From Tamarix chinensis (taxonomy: Eukaryota > Streptophyta > Magnoliopsida > Caryophyllales > Tamaricaceae), in the NCBI GenBank assembly GCA_030549775.1, contig CM060172.1, forward strand, positions 52,751,942 through 52,815,941: a stretch of 64,000 bases of DNA, read 5' to 3'. Positions 22,957 to 36,200 of the stretch are shown here, piece after piece. The translations under genes and the position numbers were made by a program. The notes under the pieces were generated by a model. The model was not told the origin of the DNA. It was given only the letters and a program-made list of their open reading frames with translations, and did no database searches. Position 1 is the stretch's first letter. Every line of letters starts with the position of its first letter.

Positions 22957-25900
22957 TAGTGGCGGAGGTAGGACTAAAATTCAATGGTGTCCTCATGTAA
23001 AATAATACTCTTACATAATAAAGTAATATTAATACATTGTACTTAAATATAAAATTTTGCATAATTTTACAATAGAATTCGTCGAGTTTTCACACTTTAA
23101 AAGCAATCTACAATAACATCATTGCTAATAAAATTAAATACATCTCTCTCTATAAATGTTACTAAACAATCTTGAATCTATTGATTACATATTTTATTCC
23201 TTGATGTAGTCTTGATGAAATTCATTGCTGAAAATACACATTCGATACTTGTAGTTGCTATTGACAAAATCAAAGCCAATTTCACAAGCCTATAGATGAA
23301 AGGGTATATCTTATACTTCTTAGTTTGCACTAATTTTCTTAAAAAATCAACAAGCCCTTTCAAGCCATGAAACTTGTTATTTGATCGAACATTTCTAATA
23401 TAATACTCAAGTTGATTGTCTAACACCACAACGTCAACATTAGAGAAATCACCAGGATAAAAAAAGAGGTCAATCTAATTAAAGTTTGCTTGTCAAAAGC
23501 TTTAAGAGATGATAAAGGATGCAAACATGCAACACAACTCAACAATTTAGTGCTTGCCACATCAAACCTGCAATTAAGCTCCTTTAGCTACTAGTCTATA
23601 ATACTATAGAGACAATCATATTTATAATGATGTAGATTCATGATGATTGGAGCTTGGCGTGCTGGTGTTTTCCCCTTAGCATATTACTTATTCATGTTAG
23701 GCACATCAATGTCTCTCTTGTTACAAAATAAAAAAACTTCATTCAAAATACTTTCCCATCCATCATCTCTTATCTCTTGCAAATGCTCCTTAGCAATTTT
23801 AACAAATACTAAGACATTCAAAATGTCTTAATCATTCTTTTGCAATGCCTGAGATAAATCACCTGTAACTCCCATAACATTTATCATCAAATATAACATG
23901 AAAACAAAGTCAAAAGTTTATAATCCATACAATAAGAATATAACATCCCCATTTTTATCAAATGTCCTATTGAGTTCTAGGTCTTCAAGTACCTTGATTA
24001 CAGCAGAAAATAAATTTTAAGGGCTAAAATATGTCCTTAAATGAGAACCCCAACGAGTATCACCGGCACTTAAAAGAACAAATTCTTAGTTCAATTTCCG
24101 ACCAGATTCTATCAAGCCTTCTTCTAATGCATTTTCTATATAAGTAACTTGTTTATCTCGAAGAGAAGCTTGATGCTTATTGGAGGATCCAATAACATTC
24201 ACAACCCATGTAACATTGCTAAGAAAACAACTAACCTCATTATGAAATTTTACCATAGCAATAAAAGCCAATTAAAGTTGATGAGAAAAATAATGAGTAT
24301 AATAAGCACAAGGATTTCATTTTGAATCAATGTTTTCAAACCACCAAATTCACCTTGCATATTACTAGCTCCATCATACCTTTGTCCTCGTACTTTTGAT
24401 AAACATAATCCATACTAACTCAACATTGATTCAAGTGCAGCCTTAAGTGATAAAACGATTGTATCTTTGATATGTATAATCCTAACAAACCTTTCCATAA
24501 CAAAACCCCTATCATCAGCATAATGCAAAACAACCATTTGTTCTTTCATTGTTAGTGGATGTCTCCTACGTCATCCACTAATATGCCAAAAAAATCATCT
24601 CCAAATTCATTAATAATCTCATCAATTATTTCATATGCAAATGCATAACCAATATCCTTTTGAATCTCAGGTGAAGTCATTTGATTATTCTTTGGAGCAT
24701 TTCCTAACACAACTATAATTATAGCTTCATTGTTATGCCTTAAAGCCTGCAGAAAATGAAGAAAGTTACCTTGATTGAAATAATATTCTGACTCATCATG
24801 TCCTCTAAATGCCATCCCCCCTTTCAGAAAAATCTAATAGCCTGAATAGATGCATCTAAATGGATAAGATAATCTGATTTGACTTATTTGGATTAATTTA
24901 TGAAAGTGGCTTCAATGCTTTGCTTCTATTTGATAGGATCTTCACATTTTTTTGTAGCTTCAAAAGGAGGAATATTGTAACTACCAACATGAACCTCAAA
25001 CCTTTATTTTTTATTCCAATGTATAAATCATTTTCCCACAAAGTAATCACCGCCAGCTTTAGATTCACTTTTAAACAAGTAACAAGGCAGACAAAATGTA
25101 TCATCTTTAGTTATACTATATTCCAGCCAATTATATTCATCAAACTAATATGAAACAAATCAACGATTTTTTCCACCGATAACCTTTGTAGAAAAGCTAT
25201 GAGTATGAGGTTGACAAGGGGCTTTTAAAAGATAAGCTCTTCTTACCTCATCTTAAATATTCGGATGAAAATATGAAATCTTTTTTCTTAACCCAGGATT
25301 TGCTTCTAAAGTTTCAAAATCAACTCTACCTCCATTAGTGAATCTTGATTCTTTTGGTTGGCTTGAAGATGGGAGTGCTTGGTTTTCAGAAGTTGGCAAC
25401 ACAACTTGATTAACAGAATTAGATTTGTGGTAGCTATTTTTAGGCTGGCTTAAAAAGTATTGTTGCATCCTAAATTAAGACACTAAATAATTTAATGAAT
25501 TAAATAAGGAATTTACTAAAACTTAGTTGATAATATAATTTTATAAAAAAACTAATTAAAAAAACTAACTAATAAATTAAACAATTCAATCTATAAATCT
25601 AAAAAATTTAATTTCTACATTCTAATTTCTATAAACTAATTTAGATTTCTACCAAATTAATTAGGATTTCTACATTAATAAGTTAAATTAGGATTTCTAT
25701 AAACTAAAATATATAATTAATCAATAAGATAAATATAAATTAATTAACTACATTTTAATTTCACAAATTTATAACTAACAATTTAAGTATTTAACTAAAA
25801 TCTTACCTGTGGGCTATGGCTACCTCGTTGGTTATAAGTTGTAGAGAAGTAAGAGCATCAGCAGCCAGTAGGTAGCAACCGAGTAGCTATGTAGAGAAAT

Positions 25901-26426
25901 AAGAGTAGTTGCAACTAGCAAGTAACAATAGAGTAGTGGGCAGGGTTAGAGAAGGGCGGGGCAACAAATAGACGAGGTAAAGAGGTAAAGAATGAATGGC
26001 GGTGGTCGCTGGTAGTAGTGGCAAGCTCTAGTGGTCTAGTTTGTGTCGATGCCGTTGAGGGCAATGGAGGGAGACCGGAGATAGATATCTAGTATGCTAC
26101 GCTGTGTTGTGGTTTGCGTTGGGAGGAACTAGGCAATAGAAGGAAGGCTCTCAGACGGGCAAGCGTTTACAATTTTTTTTTAATCAAAACGATGTCATTT
26201 TGATTCTACAAATTAATAATACAAGTGGTCACCCACATGATTTGATATCGAGACATTACTATTGAAATATGGGGGACCTAACCATTCATCCATTACAATC
26301 TTTTGATTTGGTGTCCTATAGATATAATATATATTCATTACCCAAAATATAAGTATATTTTCTACCTTATCGCTAGGGTTCTGTGGTGTCCTAGGACATC
26401 ATGCAGAAGCCCTGCCTCTGCCCCTG
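22957..26426 (-). mobile_element. hAT transposon, 3.47 kb
   Basis: The left end is TAGTGGCGGAGGTAGGACT. The inverted right end is CAGGGGCAGAGGCAGGGCT, with 14 of 19 positions matching. The consensus resembles the usual hAT start CAGTGGCGGA. ATCATAGG (8 bp) flanks both ends. It encodes a decayed transposase on the minus strand and interrupts a gypsy LTR, so it is younger than that LTR. The element is inactive because the transposase is broken, although the ends could still be recognised in trans. Confidence 0.9.
23178..25468 (-). pseudogene. hAT transposase, TTF-type, broken
   Basis: Fragments appear in the order of plant hAT transposases with an N-terminal TTF-type zinc finger and DUF4371. 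The N-terminus at 25468 reads MQQYFLSQPKNSYHK, then GLRKKISYFHPNI near 25260. Next come FCLPCYLF-like residues near 25080, and YYFNQGNFLHFLQALRHNN with GNAPKNNQMTSPEIQKDIGY at 24815-24552. Further on are IENALEEGLIESGRKLN at 24271-24086 and the C-terminal dimerisation region IYRLVKLALILSIATTSIEC with FSAMNFIKT at 23429-23178. Intact relatives are 700-800 residues. This one is cut by several stops and frameshifts, so no functional enzyme is expected. The start was chosen because MQQYF lies at the usual N-terminal position upstream of the TTF region. Confidence 0.85.
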
Positions 26427-26784
26427 ATCATAGGCCATGTATGATAAAGAGATGTTAGAGCCACATAGGCCAGATTAGGATTTCTAAGGAGAAACCCTAG
26501 TAGGCGATGGTGACCTATGGTGGAGAGATGAGAAAGTGGGCCTTGACCCACATGTGTGGGGTTTTTGGATTTCATGGCTAGTAGGGGAAAGGGGAGGAAG
26601 AAGCCTTGGAGTCATAGGAAGTGCAAATATCCCAAGATGTAGGATAAGGTTATTTAGGGAGTTTGGGGTGAAAGGGTGACAATAGGAAGTCCTTTGAGGC
26701 ATGCATGCCTAGTAAGAAATTACTTGTTTAATAAGACACGAATAAGGCACTAGCCATTTAAAGTAGAAGGCTATTGAGTTGGCC

Positions 26785-27085
26785 TCAAACCGATCCACCG
26801 ACGAGAATAGTGGGCAAGTGGGTTCTTCTTGGGTGTTTTGGATCCATCGGCTATAATAGTGGGGATCCCGAGCTCGGTAAACCAAAACCTTAAATGATAA
26901 TATATCATGAGAAAAATTACTATTAACTTATAGTGGAATACCATGTGAATCAGGGTCAGATTGATCCACTGATGAGAATGGTGGCCAAGAGCACCTTGCC
27001 CTAGAGATCGATCCACCGGTGAATATTAATGGCTAAGAGCATCTTGCCCTAGGTATTTCCGATCCACCGGTTATAATAGTGGGGT
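26785..27085 (+). repeat. CCGATCCACCGG-TATAATAGTGG repeats, second LTR
   Basis: Copies start near 26790, 26840, 26968, 27006 and 27059. The last is nearly perfect (CCGATCCACCGGTTATAATA). Several are separated by GAGCA-CTTGCCCTAG, as in the solo LTR. The region is the counterpart of 17727-18050. Confidence 0.8.
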
Positions 27086-27733
27086 TTTCATACTCGCATA
27101 GACATAAATTGAGAGTTATGTGAAGATGGAATTAATGGCCTAAGTTCTAATAATTATGATTAGCCAGAATGACTTACTTCATGCATTATTTGCCTTTTTC
27201 ATGTTTTCATGGTCTTAACCATATGGTTACCTTACTCAGTATGTAGCGTACTGATCACCCTTTTCATGGGTACTGCTCATTCCCACAAGTAGTAGCCCCT
27301 CTTGAGTTTATGTAGGAAGGAGACGATGTTTATGTTGACTTTGATTCCTACAATGCCTTGGACGAGACAGGGTAATGGCATGTTGTACTTGTTGTGGGGT
27401 CCGAGAGGGTTTTCTCTAAACTTATCTTTATTTGATTTCCTCGCCATTTTATTTATTGTTCTATTTCCCCATAGTGAGTATCGTTATATTTGGTTTCCAT
27501 TTCTGTATTAACTCTCGCAATTGTGTACTCTGTTTTATTTATGAAATGTTGAAACTGTTATGGTTTTTATTACTTACTCGTATTAATAGTTTAGTTTCTC
27601 TAGCCTTGTGGTTAGTATGAGATTGGCTGGAGGTCAATCTTGTGCTGATCATGATGGTAGAACCTCCGATTTTAGTGTATAGTTTTTTGTATAAATAAAA
27701 ATTTTTAATTATAAATTTTATGGGTGTTAGAAG

Positions 27734-27751
27734 TTGGTATCAGAGCATTGG
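27734..27751 (+). other. Primer binding site, tRNA-iMet type
   Basis: TTGGTATCAGAGCATTGG follows the LTR end. TGGTATCAGAGC is complementary to the 3' end of initiator tRNA-Met and is the usual minus-strand primer site of plant copia elements and many chromoviruses. It fixes the orientation (+) and identifies the preceding sequence as the 5' LTR. Confidence 0.9.
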
Positions 27752-27991
27752 TTCTGGTAACCATGCTTTATTTAAAAAAAATAGATTAAGAAGTTTTTCT
27801 CTATTTTAAAAACATCTTATACCCTAAAAAGTTTTTTTTTTTAAATTTTAAACACCCTAAGTCTAGGTTCACTAGTGAGGAAACAAAAGGATAAACTAGG
27901 AATTTTCCTAAAGGGAAATAATGTATAGTAGTTGTAACGAACCAGTAGGTTCCCTTATAACATGCATTTTCTCTTTCAATGAAACTTCATG

Positions 27992-29283
27992 ATGAATAGG
28001 AGAGTTAGACGATTATAGGAGGCCTTAGAGTCCTTCATGGAGTTCGTCTAGTGTCAGCCACTAGTATATCCCCCCATACATCACTCTGATGGTGTTGGGG
28101 AGGATTGGCTCTTGAGGGTCATCGGGTATCACCCTCTATTATACACAGGTGAGGAGGACCTCATGATTCTTGAGGGATGGATCTGATAAATGGATCACAC
28201 CTTTGAGACTGTGGACTGCCCTCATGCCCGTCATTCTAATATAGTGGTATTCTTTCTGAGGGGTGTAGCAAATGGCTAGTGGGTAGAGTATCGTACTTGG
28301 AATGACCCCCGATGACCTTGGAGGCATTCAAAGCCGCCTTACACTTCAAATTCTATCCAAATAGCTTGAATAGGGACAAGCTTAAAGAACTCATGTAGCT
28401 CGCCTAAGGTAATATGATGGTTCGACAATACTACGCTCGCTTCACCGAGCTACTCCAATTTGCCCCAGGGATTGCCGCTAGTGATTCCATGGTGGTGTTC
28501 CAGTTTGAGCATTAGTTAAAATTCAATATCCATTGTACGATGAGAATGGTGGTCTTCACTGACTTGGACACCCTATACGAGCACACCTGTATTCTTACCA
28601 CTTTAGTCTAGGAGTAGGCATCTATCCTAGGAAAGAGGAGATCAAAGGACCAGAGTTTTAGGAGAAAGACTCAGCCACGAGGAGGAGTACCCTCAAGACA
28701 TCAATAGAGGGATCAGATTAGAGGCTAGGGACCACCGAGGGGGTCCTCATGCTGACGATGTAGTAGGAGCCACCTAGGCAGAGATTGTGGAGGCAGGCTT
28801 GTGGCCTGCCTAAACTGTAGTAGGCTGGGCCACCGAGTGTTCGAGTGTCCGAGGCAGCAGTGTCCCCAGTTGTTCTAGAGTTAGTAGTACTAGCATAGGG
28901 TACCTTTGATTCCCCAACAGTAGGCCTACTAGTAACACACACATACCTTACCCCCACAGTTCCAACAGAGAGCACCTGACCCAGTTGGTACATTAGTTTG
29001 GGATGTCAAGGGAAGGCCTTAGGGACCACGACCTTTCCCTCAAAGAGGATGTCAATTAGGAGGGCGCCTGAATATGATCTAGGCAAAGGCTGATCATCAG
29101 CTGGATGTCGTCAACGGTATGTTCACCATACCATCCTTGATAGTGCACGTTCTTTTCGATTCGGGTGCATCTCTATTGTTCCTGTCCACTTCTTTTTTTG
29201 CTAAGGCTGAGCTATCACCATCTGCTAGTGTAGCATTGTCCATGATGCTTCCTTCAGGTGATAGGATGGATTGTATTTAGTTA
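27992..29283 (+). pseudogene. Ty3/gypsy gag-protease, broken and truncated
   Basis: The first ATG after the leader (27992) opens MNRRVRRL-stop. Retrotransposon gag-like sequence follows in several frames: MDHTFETVDCPHARH near 28193, EAFKAALHFKFYPNSLNRDK near 28324, then QYYARFTELLQFAPG near 28427. A CCHC knuckle, CLNCSRLGHRVFEC (C-x2-C-x4-H-x4-C), lies at 28807-28848. A retroviral-type aspartyl protease follows, VNGMFTIPSLIVHVLFDSGA, with the active-site DSG at 29158-29166. Gag packages the RNA and protease matures the polyprotein. The sequence stops matching near 29283 before any reverse transcriptase, so the element is 3'-truncated or was cut by later insertion. Many stops and shifts make it dead. 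Domain order plus the tRNA-Met site fits a chromovirus-type gypsy element; the exact lineage is inferred. Confidence 0.85.
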
Positions 29284-30435
29284 TATTCAGATGCTAGTGT
29301 AAAGTTGTTTCTCATTATATTTTTTTATTTTATATTATTTGAAAGGGGGTAGTAGTAGATTAAGATGGCATAAGGAAAATACACACATGGTGATATGAGA
29401 AATGAGAAAATTAGGTATAAAATGATAGGTAAATAGCTAACCCAATATTACTTGCTTGACACTTGAATGAAGGGTTTATACATAGGCTTAAATTTAGGCA
29501 CAAAGATGATGATGATTATGTACTTATGTTTGGGATTTTGGTTAACCAAGGTAGATCACGGTGAATTAGATTTTAGGTAAGTAACAATATATTGAGGATC
29601 CAACTAGATGGTATGAAATATGGTTAGATTTAATTTAATGTTTTAAAGTGTAGTAAATGTTTAAAAATAAGTGCTTGCTCAAATAAAATAGAAAATAGGC
29701 TCTAAAAATTACAAAAATAATTGAAAAGGTCTGTAATAATTTTAGGAACTCAAATATATAAAAGTATTAAGTACAAGAGTTGGTTTGAATTTTAACAGAT
29801 AAAAATAAGTGAAAAGAACCAAAAGGGTACAGATTGATGTAGAATAATTTTTGAAAGTCAAATATATAAAAATCTTTGACTTTGGAATTCATTTGGGGCT
29901 CAAACAAATTAAAAGAAAAATATTAGCAAAATTTGTATGTTGTAGGAAACAAAGATTTCTATGAATTTGCGATTCGAAAGGAATGAAGGAACTTATTGAT
30001 TTCTATAACTCTCATCTAATATTGGAATAGTTTTAGAAGTAAAATGAATTCTTAGATGACGTAAAACAAGTTAGGAAAAGTTTAAAATATAAAATTGCAA
30101 AAAAAATTGATTTTTTCAAATGAATTAAATCTTTTCGCATGCAAGTAAATAATTAGAAAAAAACTAAAAAATGATGTGAAAAATATTGAGAAGAAAAAAT
30201 ATGCATGAAAATATTTTTGGAAATGAGTTACAAATTTAGAATTAATCAAGATTAGTGAAGACAACATGATTGGAGAATTGGTATAAAATGTTATTTTTTT
30301 TTGCAAATGAATGAAATAAGTGTCACAAAGCCCAAATTTAATCTAAATGGATTGGAAAACCATGGTGGAAATTTTACAAGTTGATTACACAATGATTATA
30401 TAGTAATTAAGATTAGGAAAATTTTAGAGTATTAC
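29284..30435 (-). other. Non-coding, possible minus-strand gypsy LTR remnant
   Basis: No recognisable protein is present. The right end TTTTAGAGTATTACA (to 30435) resembles the inverted start of the local gypsy LTR family (TGTAATACTC). The left boundary and diagnostic repeats are not clear. The abrupt loss of protease homology at 29283 may mark its insertion point. Confidence 0.4.
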
Positions 30436-31300
30436 AAAGATACTCAACAATCTCATCCTCTTCTTGCTTGGTTGTAGTGAATATTCCCTCTTTTTACGGT
30501 CCTGGTAAGACATGTTGGGCTTCAAGTTACTACCTTGGATTCTTTTTTATGTATTTGATTCCCTATCCTCATATCTATAATTTTATGTTAATTTCGTATA
30601 CTTCTAAGGAAGATATTTTGCATAGGGTTAAAGTATTCTACAAGCTTATATGTGAGTTGTATTTTAGGATTATTACCTGGGTGATGTTGACTGTGTAATA
30701 TATCCTTTGAATTTTCTTGGGAAAAGGATTGGAAACCCTTCTATACCCTTCTTAGAAGGTAGGGGAAATAGTTTTGCAATGATGCTAGTATAACACAATC
30801 CTTTAAATTCAATAAAATATCTACTTATGTGTGTAAGTCTTTGCGCGCGTGTACGTGCATTGGTGTGTGTGAGAGAGAGGTAAACTCAAAATGTTTTTTC
30901 CTTAAAATTTTCATTTTTAAAATATTTATGCTTTAATGGAAATAAATTTTAAATATTTGTGTTATTGTGAAAAAATACAAAATATTTATACCCTTATGTA
31001 TTTAAATACAATTTTGTCATTGTTTTACATTCACGAATAATATTCCTAATTATGTGTTAGATTTATCCTTAGCATATGACTTGTCATCATTTACAGACTT
31101 ATGTTGAAGATGGAAGAAAGGTTTTATCATAATACTTGTAAAGTATATCATTTATATGTTAAAATTGTTGACCTATAAAAAAAATATATGAACGAATAAG
31201 AACAACATAGGTAAACCTTATATTTATTAATATCGAAAGGATGATTAGATTATTAGCACAAGGTTTACGTTAAGGTAAGATATGGTTGAAGATATGTATA
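30436..31300. other. Non-coding AT-rich sequence
   Basis: No gene or clear repeat is recognised. It includes a short (TG)n/(GA)n stretch around 30850-30880. The 76-codon frame at 30468-30698 has no recognisable domain. Confidence 0.4.
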
Positions 31301-31409
31301 CACTACTAATAATGACAATAGTTGAAAAATAACATCAACAACAATAAGTAAATGATGTGGATAAGCTTGTTTTCTTTATAAGATATTATCCACAATGGTT
31401 CGTATAACT

Positions 31410-31605
31410 ATTGTGAATTTTACAATGATCTTTAAACAAAATAGTTTTTCTTATAAATACACCATTGTTTTCCGATAGATGAATGGAAATGTTTAAGCAA
31501 TTACAATGATTTTGAAGTTGTTTGTAAATTTTACATTGGTTTTTAAACTGTTATATCATATAAATAGATCATTGTATTTCAGTAGAAGAATGGAATAAAT
31601 TAATC
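31410..31605. repeat. Subterminal ~113-bp two-copy repeat
   Basis: AATTTTACAATGATCTTTAAAC followed by an AT-rich stretch, CATTGTTTTCCGATAGA and GAATGGAAA at about 31413-31487 recurs in diverged form at about 31526-31600 (AATTTTACATTGGTTTTTAAAC ... GAATGGAAT). This supports a repeat-rich end of the candidate CACTA element. Confidence 0.6.
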
Positions 31606-31619
31606 AATTAATGTTCTAA

Positions 31620-33278
31620 AAAATTGCAATATAAAAGGAAATTAATTCAATTATTTTGCCTTTAGATATTTTAATTAGTATTAATTTAATAATTATTTAA
31701 TTTTTTGTTGGAAATATAATTAGTATTAGTTACTAATTATTTATTTTTCTTGGAAGAATGGTTAGTATTATAAAGTAACTAATTAATATGTTCTTTATTA
31801 TCTTTAATCATATACCATCTATTAATTAGTGTAGATTAAAGTGATTGACTTTATGCCTTACACGTTGAAGACTCATATTAATTGGAAAAAGCAAAAGTCT
31901 TTTTCCTCTGTTCAATTATTGATGGGTTTGGAACAATTTTCATACATGTATATTATCATCAAGTGGTAGTGCCACGATTGATGGGGAAAAATTGAGTTTT
32001 TGGCTCATATTCCATAGAACCTAAAAGTAAGCAAATGATAGAGTTAATTTTCAAAAAAGTATGACTGTTCATCAGCTGATGGATATATTGGATTTTTTTT
32101 TCTATGGTTATGTACCTTTTAAGAGATATGTAGATGACTATAAATAGGCTTTTCTACCATAAACAAAAAAATAAAATAAAATTCTTAAGCAATATGTGAA
32201 TTCTCCTTTTCTTTATCTTTTCAAAATTAATTGTAGTTGAGTGTTAGCATAAAAAGTGAGTTCATTGGAGCCTTATTAGATTGAACTATTGTTTTTGATA
32301 AGAGCGAAAACGTATTTTATCTTGAGAAACAATTGCTTACAACTTTAAATACTATATAAGGGAGTAAATTTATCTTAATGACACATCATGAATTTGGTGG
32401 CTCAGATAAAATCAATTATTATCTTCCATTGTTGTCTCAATTTATTATCTTAACTAATAAGGTATGCTAATTATTATTATTTGCTAATAATAATTTATAA
32501 TACCATTTCTATACTAAATTAACAACAATTACATCGTTGTCGTTTATCACTCCATCGTTGCAAAAAAAAATAATTCTTACAATGGTTTAGAAATCGTTGT
32601 CTTTGTCATAATAATCTTTTGAAAGAATATTTGTAACCTGCTAATTCCATACATACATAAAAATGTGTTATCTATCGTATGATGCATGCTATTTTCATTT
32701 ACGTATCCACTTAGAACAAGTATTGGTCATGGCTAATTTCTTTCTACATCTCAAGAGACAATGAACTAGTAAGTGCTAATGACATTAATGAAAAAAAATG
32801 GTTGGAACATAATCCAACCAACTACACCAAAAAAATGAGAGTAAAAATCTTCACTAAAACATATTCTTCAATTGATATATTGAAGAATGAGATTTGCCCT
32901 CATCATTCTCACTTCATCAATCATAATGATGTCATATGCTTGACCCCTACATGTTTCATAATGCTGCAAAATCCACATAAATTTTTTATTAGTTCATATA
33001 TTAATCTATGAAGAGCTAACAAGTACAATGTAACCACTTAATCAATTTAAAACCAAACAAGGTACTAGAATTCGACATATATTCATATCACAACATCTAA
33101 TCTAAAGAAGAAAGGTATTTCCCCAATTCATTAACAAAAAAAAGGAGATATTAATAAATTGCTCACATAACAATCATAAACTTGACAATATTGATATCAT
33201 TCTGATGAAAACCATCACATAGTCTTGGCAAGATTAGATTAGGTGAGATCATGTACGCATGAATAGACTAATCATGTC
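31620..33278. other. AT-rich interior of candidate CACTA element
   Basis: No protein family is recognised. Around 32520-32620 short words ATCGTTGT and ACAATGGTTTAGAAATCGTT echo the subterminal repeats. The 69-codon frame at 32802-33011 has no known domain. Confidence 0.4.
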
Positions 33279-36200
33279 TGTAACACTCCCATTTTTTACC
33301 ACTAAAAAATTACATTTTAAAAACCTTGTGGAAGCATAAAAACCACTAAACACTTAGGAAAACTAGGGTATTATTGCTGCACCTAACATAGGATAAGCGA
33401 TAGCCACTCATCCTATATTAGATACAAGTTTGAGAATCAAACTAAACAAATCCAGAGTAGAGTGCACCAAAAACTTATTATATAAATATCAAAGAAGGGA
33501 TTTTATATATAGGACCTCAATGGTCCGCGAATATTCAAATACATGAAGGAAATTAAGCTAAAGTATAGAGTTTCAATTACAAAAACAAAATTAGGGCATA
33601 GCCCTAAACTTTAATCCACCAAGGATAGCATGAAAATCTATAGCTGTCCACGTTCTCAGAACCCACACCTAATACGAGGTAGGATTACTATTAACCATCA
33701 TCAAAAGCTTGCATGTAGCTCTCTACTAGTGGGAATAAGCAGGTAACGGAGAAAATGGGCACATTAATACACTTCATACTGAGCAAATCAAGTTAACTCC
33801 TCAACGATAGCTATAAGCATGCAAGATTCCAACATAATATGGGGATCACACTAATATGGTTCTGCCTAAATAGAATACATGCCCTATCATTGTCATATCA
33901 TGCATAGGAAATTCATACCATACATAAATCATCATGCGTAACAACATTACACAACATCGTAGATGACAACTTACAATCTATTAAGCATATTGTCCAACCA
34001 TTATTAAGGCCTCTATCATCCATGCACATAGTTTCACAATAAGTCCATTTTTCCAACTTACATAATCTATTAGTTCATTTATTTATAAATCATTATCTCT
34101 TTTGCTGTTCTCTTTATTTTTCTTTTATCATTATCTTTTTTGTTGTTCTTTTTATTTTTCTTTTATTTTTTCTATAGCCACATTCATATTCTAAATTTTT
34201 ATTGAGTGATGGAATGTGCATCACCTTTTAATCTCACATACCATAGAAGTCTATCCAAACCAAAAGAAATAAAGTCTGGCTAAAGCCATATAACCACCAA
34301 TGGACATTAGTCTGGGTTGAAGCCACGTAACCATCAATGGATATAAGTCCAGCCAAAGCTAAAAGCTGACTAGGTAATCAAACTCTTTAATATCGATACC
34401 TCCTAATATGTCATCAATACCTTGAGTAGATAAGACAATGATATCTACTAGGATCCTGTCCGAAGGAACTAATAAACACTTGAAGCCAAACTAACCTCTA
34501 GTAGATAATTAAGGATCGGGTAACCCAGAACTAGACACAACTCAATCATCTTTTGCTTTAAGTGATTAATACGTTATTATCAAGGTTATGTGATCACACA
34601 AGAACCATACAATATTCAAGTAAGGCATTCATATGCTTATTCCATCATAACTATTCCTATTCCCCAACTATGTGAGGGATTTCCAATAATTCTTAGTCAA
34701 AAATAAAGAATCCCTCAAATTTATCCATTTTTGGCCAATAATCTTGATTAAATTACCCTTTTAAAGTCATAAAATATGTATTTGGGGTTTCCTATTAAGG
34801 TCTTTACAACACCTATTGAGTATGCCATGAATTGTGATCTTTGTGATATCTTTAATCCATCCATTAGGTTTTCAAACCATGCCAATAGATGTATTTCACT
34901 CATCATATAAAAATAGGCATAGTCTCAAAGATAATCCAAGTCAAAATATCAAAATCACACAGTCTAGCCTAATTAGTTGATCGATTTAACCTAACCAGCC
35001 GATCTGTTTTACCAATCAGTCAATAAGTTTGGCTCAGCTAAACCTAAGGTTACCTTGAACCAGTTGATAAATTTGGCCAAAATAGTTAATGGATTTAAGT
35101 ATAGTGCAAACCAAGGTCACCACAAATCTACTAGTGGATCGATTTAAGCCAACCAGTTGACTATTCTAAGGATCAGTCAATTGATTTTCCCCCAAAGAAG
35201 ATAGAACATAATTTTTTCATGCAAATTACCCTTTGAATCCTATTACGTCCAAATCAAACCATATCATATCCTCATGCCAATACTTTATCAGTTCATGAGC
35301 TGAAACATGCTTCACAATTAATTGAATCAACCTTATTTCCCTAAAAAATCACGTCTTTTTCTTAGGATTCACCAATTAATCAACATGCATCAATCTAAAG
35401 CCAAGTTCTCATGCAAACTTATAAAATTAGGACTTTAGAGAGTACACCACATCATATTCTTAACTAGGCCACATTTTAAAAGTAAGAATGACTTACTTGA
35501 TGCAAGCTAGTTTTTTCACATATAGGGAAACTCAACCTAAATTATTTTCAACTTCCAAATCATCAAAACAAAAAGTTAAAGCTTCAAAGATCCATGAATA
35601 CTTTTCACAATTTAGAATCCATATTAGATGGAACAAGCTTACCAACTTCAAAGAAAAGCATATAGAATTTATGCTGAAAGAGTGACTCAACTTCCTCCTA
35701 AATATAACCATCTCTTACTTAAAGAAAAATACGAAGGAGTTAGAGAAAGAATCAAAAGAGTGGAAAGGAATCAAAATCAAGCTCTAAGTGAGGATAAAAT
35801 AAAACAAGAGCTAGAGAGTTGGAATACCTTGGACGTTGAAAGAAAAGTAAGTAGAAGTGGTGATTGGGTCTATTTATAACCAACAAATTAGTACAAGAAC
35901 AAGTGGGGTTACACTCATATTGAAAAACCTAATTTCTACTATTTGCATTTAAGGTGAATGGCTAGATTTTGTCAAACATAGGTTGACCTCCCTTCTAGAG
36001 ATGAAATGGTAATTTATGGAGAACGTAGGTCGAATTCACCCAAAAAATATCAAACACAAGAGAGAAATGAATGATTGGCATGGAAAGGAATCTCCTAGCT
36101 GAGTGGATACAGTTTGAGAATTGAAGAAACAATTCTAGAAGTGTGCAGATGAGAGAGGGGGAAGAAGATAAATTTGAGGTCATCCTCTCCTTCAATTGTC

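Larger units (their letters stand above)
19691..27730 (+). mobile_element. Gypsy 5' LTR, interrupted by hAT element
   Basis: It starts TGTAATATCCC and ends around TGGGTGTTAG, a few bases before a primer binding site. Without the hAT insertion (22957-26426 plus one 8-bp duplication) it would be about 4.56 kb. It carries a pyrimidine block (19860-21890), G-rich segments on either side of the hAT element, and CCGATCCACCGG-type repeats (26785-27085). It lacks the 30-bp array seen in the solo LTR. The frames at 19966-20265, 21335-21718 and 21592-21888 are low-complexity products of the pyrimidine block. The block includes a (CAC)n run near 21547 and a (GCC)n run near 21830. Confidence 0.75.

Noticed and set aside
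35488..35879. Two Lys/Glu-rich frames that could be a small protein
   Set aside because: They lie inside a solo LTR with defined ends, overlap out of frame, and match no family I recognise.
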